From the NCBI GenBank assembly GCA_050949725.1, contig JBMNGH010000010.1, positions 1 through 64,000 on the forward strand: a stretch of DNA of 64,000 nt. Reading direction: 5' to 3'. Origin of the DNA: JBMNGH01 sp050949725. GTDB taxonomy: Bacteria > Bacillota > Thermosediminibacteria > Thermosediminibacterales > Tepidanaerobacteraceae. Position 1 is the stretch's first letter. Each line of letters begins with the position of its first letter. This document shows positions 18,936-26,791 of the stretch, one piece after another. Below the pieces are notes generated by a model, which saw only the letters and a list, made by a program, of their open reading frames with translations, had not been told where the DNA came from and made no database searches. Both the position numbers and the translations under genes were made by a program.

Positions 18936-18976
18936 CGATAAGTTCAATTTTTGAATTGAACTTATCGGCCTTTTTT
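18936..18976 (+). terminator. intrinsic terminator after DUF4846 gene
   Basis: Stem CGATAAGTTCAA / TTGAACTTATCG with a short T/A loop, followed by GCC and a run of six T. Confidence 0.85.
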
Positions 18977-18978
18977 AT

Positions 18979-19025
18979 TGCGAAGAGCAAGGTTCCCGGA
19001 ACCCAACAGCAATCTTTGATTTTAG
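18979..19025 (+). repeat. family B repeat, 5' half only
   Basis: AGCAAGGTTCCCGGAACCCAACAGCAATCTTTGATT matches the first part of the family B consensus, but the second arm is missing. It follows the terminator directly. Confidence 0.65.
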
Positions 19026-19112
19026 TAACATATATTACCGACATCCTTTGGATGGTATTGTTATAATTTACATAAAATAATTGTGTAAATCCAAAGGATG
19101 GGAGGTAATGCT

Positions 19113-19445
19113 ATGTTGGAGAAAACCTACAACTTCACAACAGCCGATGAAAAAAACATTGAGAAAATCATCGATGATGACAACCTAAACATTAATCATA
19201 TGGTATTGACGAAAGGCACAGGGCTACCCGAGCACTATTCTAATTCGAATGTCTACCTGATAATAGTCAGGGGTGTGATGACTATCAAACTTAGCGAACA
19301 GGAGCCTGCCAGGTATGAACATGGAAGTATAGTAAATGTACCCTTCAACACCAAGATGAACATAAAAAACCTTGATGAGGAGGTCCTGGAATTTTTTGTT
19401 GTGAAGTCGCCTAATCCAAGGGATATGGCCCAAGAGGCAAAATAA
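19113..19445 (+). CDS. small cupin-domain protein
   Basis: 110-residue single-domain cupin. The ATG at 19113 has a GGGAGGTAATG site. The first cupin motif is reduced (GLPEHYSNSNVYLIIVRG), and the second strand set (HGSIVNVPFNTKMNIKNLDEEVLEFFVVKSPNP) is clear. With only one of the usual histidines visible, metal binding is uncertain. Such proteins are often ligand-binding or quercetinase-like, but nothing in the context fixes a role. It is followed by a family B hairpin that probably ends transcription. Confidence 0.7.
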   Translation: MLEKTYNFTTADEKNIEKIIDDDNLNINHMVLTKGTGLPEHYSNSNVYLIIVRGVMTIKLSEQEPARYEHGSIVNVPFNTKMNIKNLDEEVLEFFVVKSPNPRDMAQEAK

Positions 19446-19527
19446 TGCTGCTTTAGACAGTAAGCCCAATAATGACAAAAAGATAATAAGGCCGAAAGGA
19501 CACCCATGAGCTTTCCGCGTGTCCTTT

Positions 19528-19602
19528 ATTGTGAAAACAACAATGCCCTGGGACCCGACAGCAATTTTTGATTGCGTTATCGGGTGGGGCGCTTTTTTTT
19601 CT
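19528..19602 (+). repeat. family B palindromic repeat acting as likely terminator
   Basis: The copy has CCCGACAGCAATT and GATTGCGTTATCGGG arms, preceded by GTGAAAACAACAATGCCCTG and followed by GGGGCGC and a run of eight T. It is the best terminator-like member, lying about 85 bases after the cupin gene. Confidence 0.8.
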
Positions 19603-19705
19603 TGGCTCTCACTTTAGCTTTTTGTAATATAAAGTTAATTATTTTGCCGTTATATTTAGCAAAAAAATATTGTATAATGGAAATAGCGGGAGGAGGGGCC
19701 AAAAA

Positions 19706-20986
19706 ATGACAAGTTTTAAAATAAAAGATAAGATAATTATAATTAATTTCAGTCTACTTATCCAGTTTTTTAATAAAAGAGGAATGGTATTTATACTGAT
19801 GCTTGTCTACCTTCCGGGCAACACTTTAACTGGAAATATGCTATACACCGGTTTGGCCCAAAATGAACCTATTCCCGCTATTTATCTTAAAGCCCCTGCA
19901 TATGTAATGATAGGAGAGAGGACAGGCAAGTTAGAAATTGCGGGTGATTTGATTGATGGCAGGATACCTTACATAAATTTACTTGGTTATAGTCATACAT
20001 TGATCATGAACGATATCCGGAAGGTAATTAAAACCGAAAATGAGAAACCGCAACAGTCAGAATCAAGGCCGGATACTTATCCTGATAATGCAAATGATAA
20101 CGAAAAAACTGATACTGTGTCGAACACTGGCGAAGGTTCACCGCCAGAAGGCACTGAAGACCGCTCAGGTGTATCTGGTGTTGAGACCGTTCCAGCAAAT
20201 GATAAAGTCATACCTGTCGCAATAAGGGGCGTTCCAAATGCTGGTAAAAAAGTTGCCATAACATTTGATGACGGACCGTATAAAGACATGACTCCAAAAT
20301 ATATCAGCGTGTTAGAGTCCTTTGGGGCTAGGGCGACATTCTTCGTTGTGGGCAATCGAGTTCAGGCATTCCCTGAAGCCACACTACTTCTTGCTGAGAA
20401 AGGCTTTGAAATAGGGGGTCACTCATACAGCCACAGTAATTTTAAGGGCAAAACAAAACAAGCAATGAAAGATGACTTCATTAGGTGTATTGAGGCAATT
20501 GAAAGTGTGGCAGGGACAAAAGTATCACTTTTTCGGCCGCCCTACGGTGCTTATAATACTACCTTGCTCGATACGGCCGTAGAGTTTTCTCAGCAGACGG
20601 TCGGCTGGAATGTAGATCCCAAGGATTGGTCCGGAATAAAGCCTGAAGAAATCGCAAAGAGGGTACTGAAACATTCTGAAGACGGCTCGATAATATTGCT
20701 CCACGAGGGAAGGCAAAACACCCTTCAAGCTTTACCGCGTATAATAGAGGGTTTGAGGGAAATGGGATACGAGCTCGTCACCGTATCAGAACTACTATTC
20801 GCATCGGAGCAGCCTGCCGCAGAGGAACAACCTCGGTCTAACGAAGGTGAGCCGCCCACCGAAGAACAAAACACACCTGCCGAAGATAAGCGGCCTGCTG
20901 ATAAAGAACCGTCCGGTGGAGAGCAGATCACCTCCTCCTACTCGATAGAGATAACAAGGTTCCCGGGGTCCGGCGGCAATCTTTGA
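19706..20986 (+). CDS. polysaccharide deacetylase (CE4/NodB family)
   Basis: 426 residues from ATG 19706 (GGGAGGAGGGG site). A hydrophobic anchor (about residues 20-45) is followed by a small beta domain, a Ser/Glu/Asp-rich linker, and the NodB domain (about residues 187-370). All CE4 motifs are seen: TFDDGP (metal and catalytic Asp), HSYSH (metal His pair), RPPYG, DPKDW and ILLHEG. It should deacetylate peptidoglycan or another N-acetylated glycan outside the membrane. The acidic Pro/Glu tail ends in a stretch (TRFPGSGGNL) encoded by a family B repeat, so the original C-terminus was probably about 10 residues shorter. Confidence 0.9.
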   Translation: MTSFKIKDKIIIINFSLLIQFFNKRGMVFILMLVYLPGNTLTGNMLYTGLAQNEPIPAIYLKAPAYVMIGERTGKLEIAGDLIDGRIPYINLLGYSHTLIMNDIRKVIKTENEKPQQSESRPDTYPDNANDNEKTDTVSNTGEGSPPEGTEDRSGVSGVETVPANDKVIPVAIRGVPNAGKKVAITFDDGPYKDMTPKYISVLESFGARATFFVVGNRVQAFPEATLLLAEKGFEIGGHSYSHSNFKGKTKQAMKDDFIRCIEAIESVAGTKVSLFRPPYGAYNTTLLDTAVEFSQQTVGWNVDPKDWSGIKPEEIAKRVLKHSEDGSIILLHEGRQNTLQALPRIIEGLREMGYELVTVSELLFASEQPAAEEQPRSNEGEPPTEEQNTPAEDKRPADKEPSGGEQITSSYSIEITRFPGSGGNL

Positions 20987-21010
20987 TTGCGTCGTCGGGC
21001 GGGGGTTTTT
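20953..21010 (+). repeat. family B palindromic repeat inside the deacetylase 3' end
   Basis: ACAAGGTTCCCGGGGTCCGG, GGCAATC and GATTGCGTCGTCGGGCGGGG form a GC-rich version of the family B hairpin, followed by TTTTT. It supplies the last codons and stop of the deacetylase gene and faces the 3' end of the GerMN gene. Confidence 0.8.
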
Positions 21011-21011
21011 A

Positions 21012-21938
21012 TTATTTTTTTATGACACTTTCATTTCTTTCAAATGCTTCATTGAAAATATAATGCCCTGCTAGAGATTCCTCTTCCTTACCTTCTATTA
21101 AAAACATCACCCGGTCAATGTCATCGAGCTCGGTCAAGGAATTTACCACCGAGTTAATTGTCATAGCCTCGCCCGAAGATCCCCCTCGATGGTTTGTCTT
21201 CAATTCCTCAGAAAAATTTACATAGGCTGTGCCATCCTTAACTTCAATGGAAATTAATGACGTTCCTTCAGGTATTGTCGGATAAAGGCCGTCTTTTTTA
21301 GGTCCTTCAATGAGCTGCTCCACAATTATCTTTTCTATCGGTTTGTCCTTTTCAACCTGGCGAATTTCAGGCATTAGGTACATCGCCTGTTCATCGGAAA
21401 AGTATAGAATAATATCCGTCATGCTCAAATCCCGGTTGACCTCTTCCACATCATATTTTCCCAAAGCACCGTACGGCTCACCGCTGGGAGCAACAAGGTC
21501 TTCACCCTCAACAAGGATTTGGACCTTTTCAATCCCCTCGAGGTCCGTCAGGGTATTTACCACGGAAATAACAGATATGGTTTCAGACATCATGCCTGCA
21601 AAATTTGAAAAATCCTCCGAAAAATTAACTACTGCAGTTTCACCTTCGATTTTGATGTCCAAAAGTTTTGTCCCAGGGGGAATTGTAGATTTTAGGCCCT
21701 CATCTTGCGGCCCCTTGAGCAGTTCCTCCATTGCAACTTTATGGATGGGATTTTCCCGGGTTACTTTGACCTGTCTTTTTTCTGTGAGTATTTTGCTGTT
21801 GTCTCTATTAGTGTAGAATAAATTGACATCGGCTGTTTCACTTCTCGATGTACAAGAAGTCATTGAATAGACAAATAATAGACAAACGACGACAATGAAA
21901 ATTCGATTTTTTTGAATAATATACTTATACTTTTGCAT
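21012..21938 (-). CDS. lipoprotein with two GerMN domains
   Basis: 308 residues with a signal peptide and lipobox-like YSMTSC (cysteine near residue 29). Two GerMN repeats follow, about residues 37-150 and 165-290, each with an 'EELLKGP / EQLIEGP' helix, an 'IPPGT / IPEGT' turn, a 'VNFSE' strand and a 'VVN(T/S)LT' helix. GerM is needed for sporulation and germination in Bacillus and is thought to take part in the SpoIIQ-SpoIIIAG channel region. It converges on the polysaccharide deacetylase gene, with a repeat between them. The likely role is in spore formation, but vegetative envelope functions exist for GerMN proteins. Confidence 0.85.
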   Translation of the reverse strand: MQKYKYIIQKNRIFIVVVCLLFVYSMTSCTSRSETADVNLFYTNRDNSKILTEKRQVKVTRENPIHKVAMEELLKGPQDEGLKSTIPPGTKLLDIKIEGETAVVNFSEDFSNFAGMMSETISVISVVNTLTDLEGIEKVQILVEGEDLVAPSGEPYGALGKYDVEEVNRDLSMTDIILYFSDEQAMYLMPEIRQVEKDKPIEKIIVEQLIEGPKKDGLYPTIPEGTSLISIEVKDGTAYVNFSEELKTNHRGGSSGEAMTINSVVNSLTELDDIDRVMFLIEGKEEESLAGHYIFNEAFERNESVIKK

Positions 21939-22276
21939 GGATTCGACCTTCTTTCTCAGGGTTGTTTGACAAAAAGTTTAAACGAACCGATTTGTTATAC
22001 GCTCATTTCATATTGAAATATTTAAGTTTATTTAAACAAGTATAGTATATTTGATGTATATTTAACAACTATTAAAACATCTGCTGATCGCTTTAAGCTG
22101 TTAATTATAATTATACCAAATAAAAATAATTATACCAAAGAATGTGAATTTCCTGGTATAAATGCCAAAAAGTGATGTCACCAATGAATCTCGATATTCC
22201 AATATTTAAAATTTACGGCATCAGTATTCCTGTTAAGTTACGGAAGTCTATTTTTATCCTTCCCTTTATTTACCTA
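21939..22276. other. AT-rich gene-free spacer
   Basis: About 340 bases between the start of the GerMN gene and the 3' end of the DMT transporter gene, both on the minus strand. It is very AT-rich (runs such as TTTAAGTTTATTTAAACAAG) and presumably contains the GerMN promoter. No small gene or hairpin stands out. Confidence 0.3.
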
Positions 22277-23206
22277 TTACACTTTTTTCTCTCGAGTTAA
22301 CTTTGCACTTCCATATCCTGTGTAGTTGGCTCCAATGACACCTGCGATAATCATTATAGTCCCAATTATATGGTAATAAAACAACTGTTCCTTTAAGAAA
22401 AACACCCCTGCAAAAATTGCAGTTACAGGCCTGATATTACCGAAAACGCTCATTTTTGCAGCATTAATTTTTGAAAGCGCAAAATTGCCCAAAAGGGACG
22501 TAGCCAAACAAGACAAAATTCCGAGATATAAAATCGACAAAACAAATTGCAAATTTCCAGGAGGTGCAAAAAAAACATCAAAGTTGCCTTTCAAAAAATG
22601 ACTTGTAACGGAGATGATATTGAAGGACAGAAAGCCTATGAAAATTGATGCGGCGCTTACCACAGTTGCAGGGACTTCCTTTAAAGTACTTCGGGCAAGG
22701 ACAATATAAAATGCACCTGAAAGACAAGACAAAACCACAAATAATATGCCTAAAATTTCCGAAAAGTTTATGCCGGTTCCCTGCATCAAAAAAATATACA
22801 TTACACCGATTACCGAAAACACAATTGATACTTTTTGCCATATTGTCGTACGTTCCTTTAAAATCAGCTCGGATAAAATCATGGTAAAAATCGGGGTTGT
22901 CGGCTGCAATATCCCACATTCGGATGAGGAAGCATTTACAAGCCCAAAAGTTTGAAGACCATAGAATGCCGTTGCAAACAGCGCAACGGCACAAATCTTC
23001 AGAAGACTTTTTTTCTCGTAATTTATGGTTATTTTCTTAAATAAAATCAGGCCTGACAATGCAATAAAAGAAATTGTAAATCGCAAGGCCAGGATATCGA
23101 AAGGGGTGGCGTAATTTAATGCTATTTTGGAAAAAAGAAATGAAAAACCAATTATGAGGCTGTCCAGAATTGCATATAAATAAGGATTGAAATACAGGTA
23201 TTTCAT
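22277..23206 (-). CDS. DMT superfamily (EamA) transporter
   Basis: 309-residue integral membrane protein with ten predicted helices arranged as two EamA repeats: the first from the start to about residue 140 (LIIGFSFLFSKIAL, ALRFTISF, SSECGILQPTTPIFT), the second from about 150 to 295 (GAFYIVLARS, GILSCLATSLLGNFAL, IRPVTAIFAGVFFLKEQL). The tail is basic (AKLTREKKV). Members export amino acids or other metabolites, but the substrate cannot be read from sequence. It is monocistronic with its own spacer on both sides. Confidence 0.85.
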   Translation of the reverse strand: MKYLYFNPYLYAILDSLIIGFSFLFSKIALNYATPFDILALRFTISFIALSGLILFKKITINYEKKSLLKICAVALFATAFYGLQTFGLVNASSSECGILQPTTPIFTMILSELILKERTTIWQKVSIVFSVIGVMYIFLMQGTGINFSEILGILFVVLSCLSGAFYIVLARSTLKEVPATVVSAASIFIGFLSFNIISVTSHFLKGNFDVFFAPPGNLQFVLSILYLGILSCLATSLLGNFALSKINAAKMSVFGNIRPVTAIFAGVFFLKEQLFYYHIIGTIMIIAGVIGANYTGYGSAKLTREKKV

Positions 23207-23432
23207 TTAAACCCTCCCCAAAAAACATTACATCATTTTATTAGTATTCTGGAGCATTTGCGGAAATCCTTTATTTAAAAAGAATATAATACAAGACTTA
23301 AAGATAATTAATAATATCCGTTTTTTAATTACATAGTAACAAAGTTGACGGGAATAGAGGCTATAAGGAATATATAAAGTTTGTCATAAGGGAATAATAA
23401 GGTTGTGCAAACAAAATTTGGGGTGGCTAGTA

Positions 23433-23705
23433 GTGAGTATCAAACACAAATTGGATAAAATATTGGGATACAATGGCCCTCAAAAATCAGAGACATTTTC
23501 CCTCGAAGAAACACAATCTGAGAAATTGCTTGCATCTGACGGAGACATGCAGGGTGATATGGCCTCTCTTGTTTCAATTAAAGTTATAAACTATGGCAGG
23601 TGGGCATGAAAACAAGCCAACATTCGCGGTGCCATAGGTCTTTATATTCTGGCAATGTTAACAATAGTCATACCAATTTTAGTGTATTTTAGATTTTTCT
23701 TTTAG
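23433..23705 (+). pseudogene. small single-pass membrane protein with in-frame TGA
   Basis: The GTG at 23433, after a GGGGTGG site, opens a frame of 58 codons (VSIKHKLDKILGYNG... VINYGRWA) that stops at TGA 23607-23609. The same frame then continues 31 codons to TAG 23705, and that part is a clear transmembrane helix (AIGLYILAMLTIVIPILVYF) with a phenylalanine-rich end. Intact, it would be about 90 residues with a soluble N-terminus and a C-terminal anchor. A nonsense change, sequence error or recoding could explain the TGA. The family is not recognised. It lies upstream of fhs but has no obvious link to it. Confidence 0.45.
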
Positions 23706-23738
23706 TGGTGCATAATAACATGACAATTCTTATATGGA

Positions 23739-23767
23739 TTGACAAGTATTAGAAAATATGCTATACC
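23739..23767 (+). promoter_or_regulatory. promoter upstream of fhs
   Basis: Consensus -35 TTGACA at 23739-23744, a 17-base spacer, and a weaker -10 TATACC at 23762-23767. It is about 110 bases upstream of the fhs start, leaving room for a leader. I do not recognise a THF riboswitch in the leader. Confidence 0.5.
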
Positions 23768-23875
23768 AATGAAAAAGATTAGAATGATAAAGCCAACCGG
23801 GAAAGTCAATGGCAGCTCCTACGCATCTTGGTGTTTATTACTTTGAGCTAATAAATATGATACAGGGGGATTTTG

Positions 23876-25564
23876 ATGAATTTTAAATCGGATATCGAAA
23901 TCGCACAATCAGTCAAACTGCTCGATATTGTCACTATTGCCAAAAAGATAGGGCTATCAGATGATGATGTCGAACTGTACGGCAGGTATAAAGCCAAGGT
24001 AGATTATAATCTACTGAAGACAAAACCACGGAATTCGGCAGTAAGAGCTAAGTTAATCTTAACTACAGCTATAAATCCTACCCCCGCCGGAGAAGGTAAA
24101 ACAACTACTACAATAGGGGTTGCGGATGCACTTTCCAGACTTGGAAAAAAGGCAATGGTTGCCTTGCGGGAACCTTCCCTCGGGCCGGTATTCGGTGTAA
24201 AAGGCGGTGCTGCAGGGGGTGGTTATGCACAGGTCGTGCCGATGGAAGACATAAACCTTCACTTCACAGGCGATATCCATGCGGTAACAGCTGCGAATAA
24301 CCTGCTCGCAGCGATGATAGACAACCATATCTACCAGGGGAATAAGCTCAATATAGACAACAGGAGAATTTTATGGAGAAGGGTCATAGATATGAACGAC
24401 AGGCAGCTAAGATTTGTGGTGGACGGCCTTGGCGGCAAGGCCAACGGTGTCCCAAGAGAAGACGGATTCGACATTGCAGTTGCATCTGAAATAATGGCGG
24501 TTTTCTGTCTGTCTTCTGATATCAACGATTTGAAAGAAAGGCTTTCGAAAATAGTTGTTGCATATGACCATGACGGTGCGCCGATAACCGCAGGGGGCTT
24601 AAAAGCACATGGTGCCATGGCAGCACTGCTAAAGGATGCTTTAAAACCAAATCTTGTGCAGACACTGGAAGGAACACCCGCTTTTGTACACGGTGGCCCA
24701 TTTGCAAACATAGCCCATGGTTGCAACTCTGTCATGGCTACAAAAATGGCGATGCATTTGGCCGATTATGTTGTGACTGAGGCCGGTTTTGGTGCTGACC
24801 TCGGGGCCGAGAAATTTATTGACATAAAGTGCAGGCTATCGGGGCTTAAGCCGGACGCCGTTATAATCGTTGCAAGTATCAGGGCACTTAAATATAATGG
24901 GGGTGTCCCAAAACAGGAACTTTCAAGAGAAAACCTGGAAGCCCTTGAAAACGGCCTCCCTAATTTGCTCAAACATGTGGAAAACATTACGAATATCTTT
25001 AAACTGCCGGCTGTAGTAGCTATCAATAAATTTCCCCATGATACCGCTGAAGAACTCGCCCTTGTTGAAAGCAGTTGTGCAAAATTAGGAGTAAACGCCG
25101 TGCTGTCTGATGTATGGAGCAAGGGTGGTGAAGGTGGTAAAGACCTTGCAAGAAATATTCTTGAATTGATTGAGAAAAACAGTCCTACTAAACCCACTTT
25201 TGCATATGAATTACACATGCCTGTAAAACAAAAAATAAGGGCTATCGCGCAAAAAATTTACGGTGCAAGGGATGTAATATTCACACATAAGGCATCGAAG
25301 GAAATACAAAACTGCGAGAAAAACGGTTTTGGGGATTTACCGGTATGTATTGCCAAGACACAATATTCCCTGTCGGATGACCCCAAAAAATTAGGGAGAC
25401 CGACCGATTTTGACATAACAGTACGAGACGTGACCGTATCAGCCGGAGCAGGATTTATTGTAGCCCTTACCGGTGATATCATGAAAATGCCTGGTCTTCC
25501 CAAAACACCTGCTGCAGAGAAAATAGATGTTGATGAGAGCGGCAGGATTAAGGGTTTATTCTGA
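23876..25564 (+). CDS. fhs: formate--tetrahydrofolate ligase
   Basis: 562 residues; ATG 23876 is chosen over the adjacent TTG. The enzyme makes 10-formyl-THF from formate, ATP and THF in the cytosol. It is the entry to the methyl branch of the Wood-Ljungdahl pathway and serves purine synthesis. Visible motifs are the ATP loop TPAGEGKTTTTIG, LREPSLGPVFGVKGGAAGGGYAQV (split here as LREPSLGPVFG and GGAAGGGYAQV), DIHAVTAANNL, and a C-terminal MPGLPKTPAAEKID. Length is normal for the family. folD follows 24 bases after the stop, so the two form an operon for one-carbon flux. Whether the cell is an acetogen cannot be judged from this window. Confidence 0.97.
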   Translation: MNFKSDIEIAQSVKLLDIVTIAKKIGLSDDDVELYGRYKAKVDYNLLKTKPRNSAVRAKLILTTAINPTPAGEGKTTTTIGVADALSRLGKKAMVALREPSLGPVFGVKGGAAGGGYAQVVPMEDINLHFTGDIHAVTAANNLLAAMIDNHIYQGNKLNIDNRRILWRRVIDMNDRQLRFVVDGLGGKANGVPREDGFDIAVASEIMAVFCLSSDINDLKERLSKIVVAYDHDGAPITAGGLKAHGAMAALLKDALKPNLVQTLEGTPAFVHGGPFANIAHGCNSVMATKMAMHLADYVVTEAGFGADLGAEKFIDIKCRLSGLKPDAVIIVASIRALKYNGGVPKQELSRENLEALENGLPNLLKHVENITNIFKLPAVVAINKFPHDTAEELALVESSCAKLGVNAVLSDVWSKGGEGGKDLARNILELIEKNSPTKPTFAYELHMPVKQKIRAIAQKIYGARDVIFTHKASKEIQNCEKNGFGDLPVCIAKTQYSLSDDPKKLGRPTDFDITVRDVTVSAGAGFIVALTGDIMKMPGLPKTPAAEKIDVDESGRIKGLF

Positions 25565-25588
25565 TTGTAAATCAAAGGAGATGTAAAA

Positions 25589-26455
25589 TTGGGTGATTTG
25601 ATTAAAGGAAGACCTGTAGCAGATAATATCAAACAAAACCTGAAAGTAGAAATTGAGAGGTTAAAGGTCAAAGGTGTTTTGCCTAAATTGAAAATAATAA
25701 GGGTTGGAACAAAGCCGGACGACCTGTCATATGAGCGGGGCACTCTCAAAACAATGGAACAACTCGATATAAAAGCAGAAGTTGCTGAGCTGCCTGAGGA
25801 CGTGAGCCAACAGGCCTTCATCAAGGTTGTGCAAGATGCAAACAAAGACAAAACAGTTCATGGAGTATTGATCTTCAGGCCACTGCCGCCGCAGCTGGAT
25901 GAAAACGCCGTCAGACAAGCTTTAGCCCCAGAAAAAGATGTAGATTGCCTTACGTCTACTAATGTTGCAAAAGTCATGGAGGGGGACGAAACCGGTTTTG
26001 CGCCATGCACCCCATCTGCGGTAATGGAAATACTGAGGTATTATGATGTGAATTTAAGAGGCAAAAACGCTGTAGTTATAGGGAGGTCCATGGTTGTCGG
26101 AAAACCGGTTGGAATGCTGTTGTTGAAAGAGGATGCAACTGTGACGATTTGCCACTCAAAGACTACAAACCTAAAGCAAATTGCTTCTAATGCTGATGTA
26201 CTCGTGTGTTGTGTTGGCAGAGCAAAGATGATTACGTCCGAATATGTCAAAACAGGTGCAGTCGTGATAGACGTCGGTATAAATGTAAATGATCAGGGCG
26301 AGCTGTGCGGTGATGTAGATACAGATGATTGCATAAACAGAGCATCAAAGATAACACCTGTCCCCGGCGGGGTCGGCTCAGTCACAACATCTATACTTGC
26401 AAAAAACGTCATCAAAGCTTCACAAGTCACTACTAACTGCGATGTGTCAGTCTGA
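25589..26455 (+). CDS. folD: FolD-like methylene-THF dehydrogenase (cyclohydrolase activity doubtful)
   Basis: 288 residues from TTG 25589 (AAAGGAGATG site). The NADP-binding half shows GRSMVVGKPVGMLLL and CHSKT, and the C-terminus has TPVPGGVGSVTTSIL. The folate-side helix contains Y48 (LSYERGT), but the lysine normally four residues after this tyrosine, essential for cyclohydrolase activity in well studied FolD enzymes, is a threonine (T52). The DVDG loop reads DVDCLTSTN. This matches a variant form seen in some Clostridia. The enzyme may be a dehydrogenase only, with a separate FchA cyclohydrolase elsewhere. It is cotranscribed with fhs. Confidence 0.88.
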   Translation: MGDLIKGRPVADNIKQNLKVEIERLKVKGVLPKLKIIRVGTKPDDLSYERGTLKTMEQLDIKAEVAELPEDVSQQAFIKVVQDANKDKTVHGVLIFRPLPPQLDENAVRQALAPEKDVDCLTSTNVAKVMEGDETGFAPCTPSAVMEILRYYDVNLRGKNAVVIGRSMVVGKPVGMLLLKEDATVTICHSKTTNLKQIASNADVLVCCVGRAKMITSEYVKTGAVVIDVGINVNDQGELCGDVDTDDCINRASKITPVPGGVGSVTTSILAKNVIKASQVTTNCDVSV

Positions 26456-26539
26456 TAGATTTAGACACAAGTTAATTATTTATTAACTAGAAAATTTGCT
26501 GGAATAGCTGAAAAAATACAAATGGCGCATCTTATTGTC

Positions 26540-26625
26540 ACGGGCGTGTCACGGTGTCACGGGGACGGGGTTATTGTCAAACTACCACCAGGACTGTCAC
26601 GGGGACGCGGTTATTGTCAAACTAC
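26540..26625. repeat. family A repeats, two diverged copies
   Basis: Two copies of CACGGGGAC(G)GGGTTATTGTC start at about 26558 and 26597, with ACTACCA linkers and a partial copy before them. They lie in the 336-base gap between folD and the TPR gene, which otherwise shows no gene. Confidence 0.7.
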
Positions 26626-26791
26626 CATCCAGTCAAGCTGGTGCCAAGGGATTGAGTTGTTACCAGCACTGGCTACTCCCCCTAGTTGCTATAGGATGCC
26701 AAGGCATGGATATTAACATGACAGAATTGTTGACATTATTATGGTTTTTCTCAGCATTTTCAAGAATCCATAAATAAAGGGTGGATAATAA

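Noticed and set aside
23607..23609. Selenocysteine codon
   Set aside because: No bacterial SECIS-like hairpin is apparent just after the TGA, and the flanking residues match no known selenoprotein; nonsense mutation or error is simpler.
23768..23875. THF riboswitch in the fhs leader
   Set aside because: The leader lacks the conserved paired segments that I would expect; no supporting structure could be drawn by eye.
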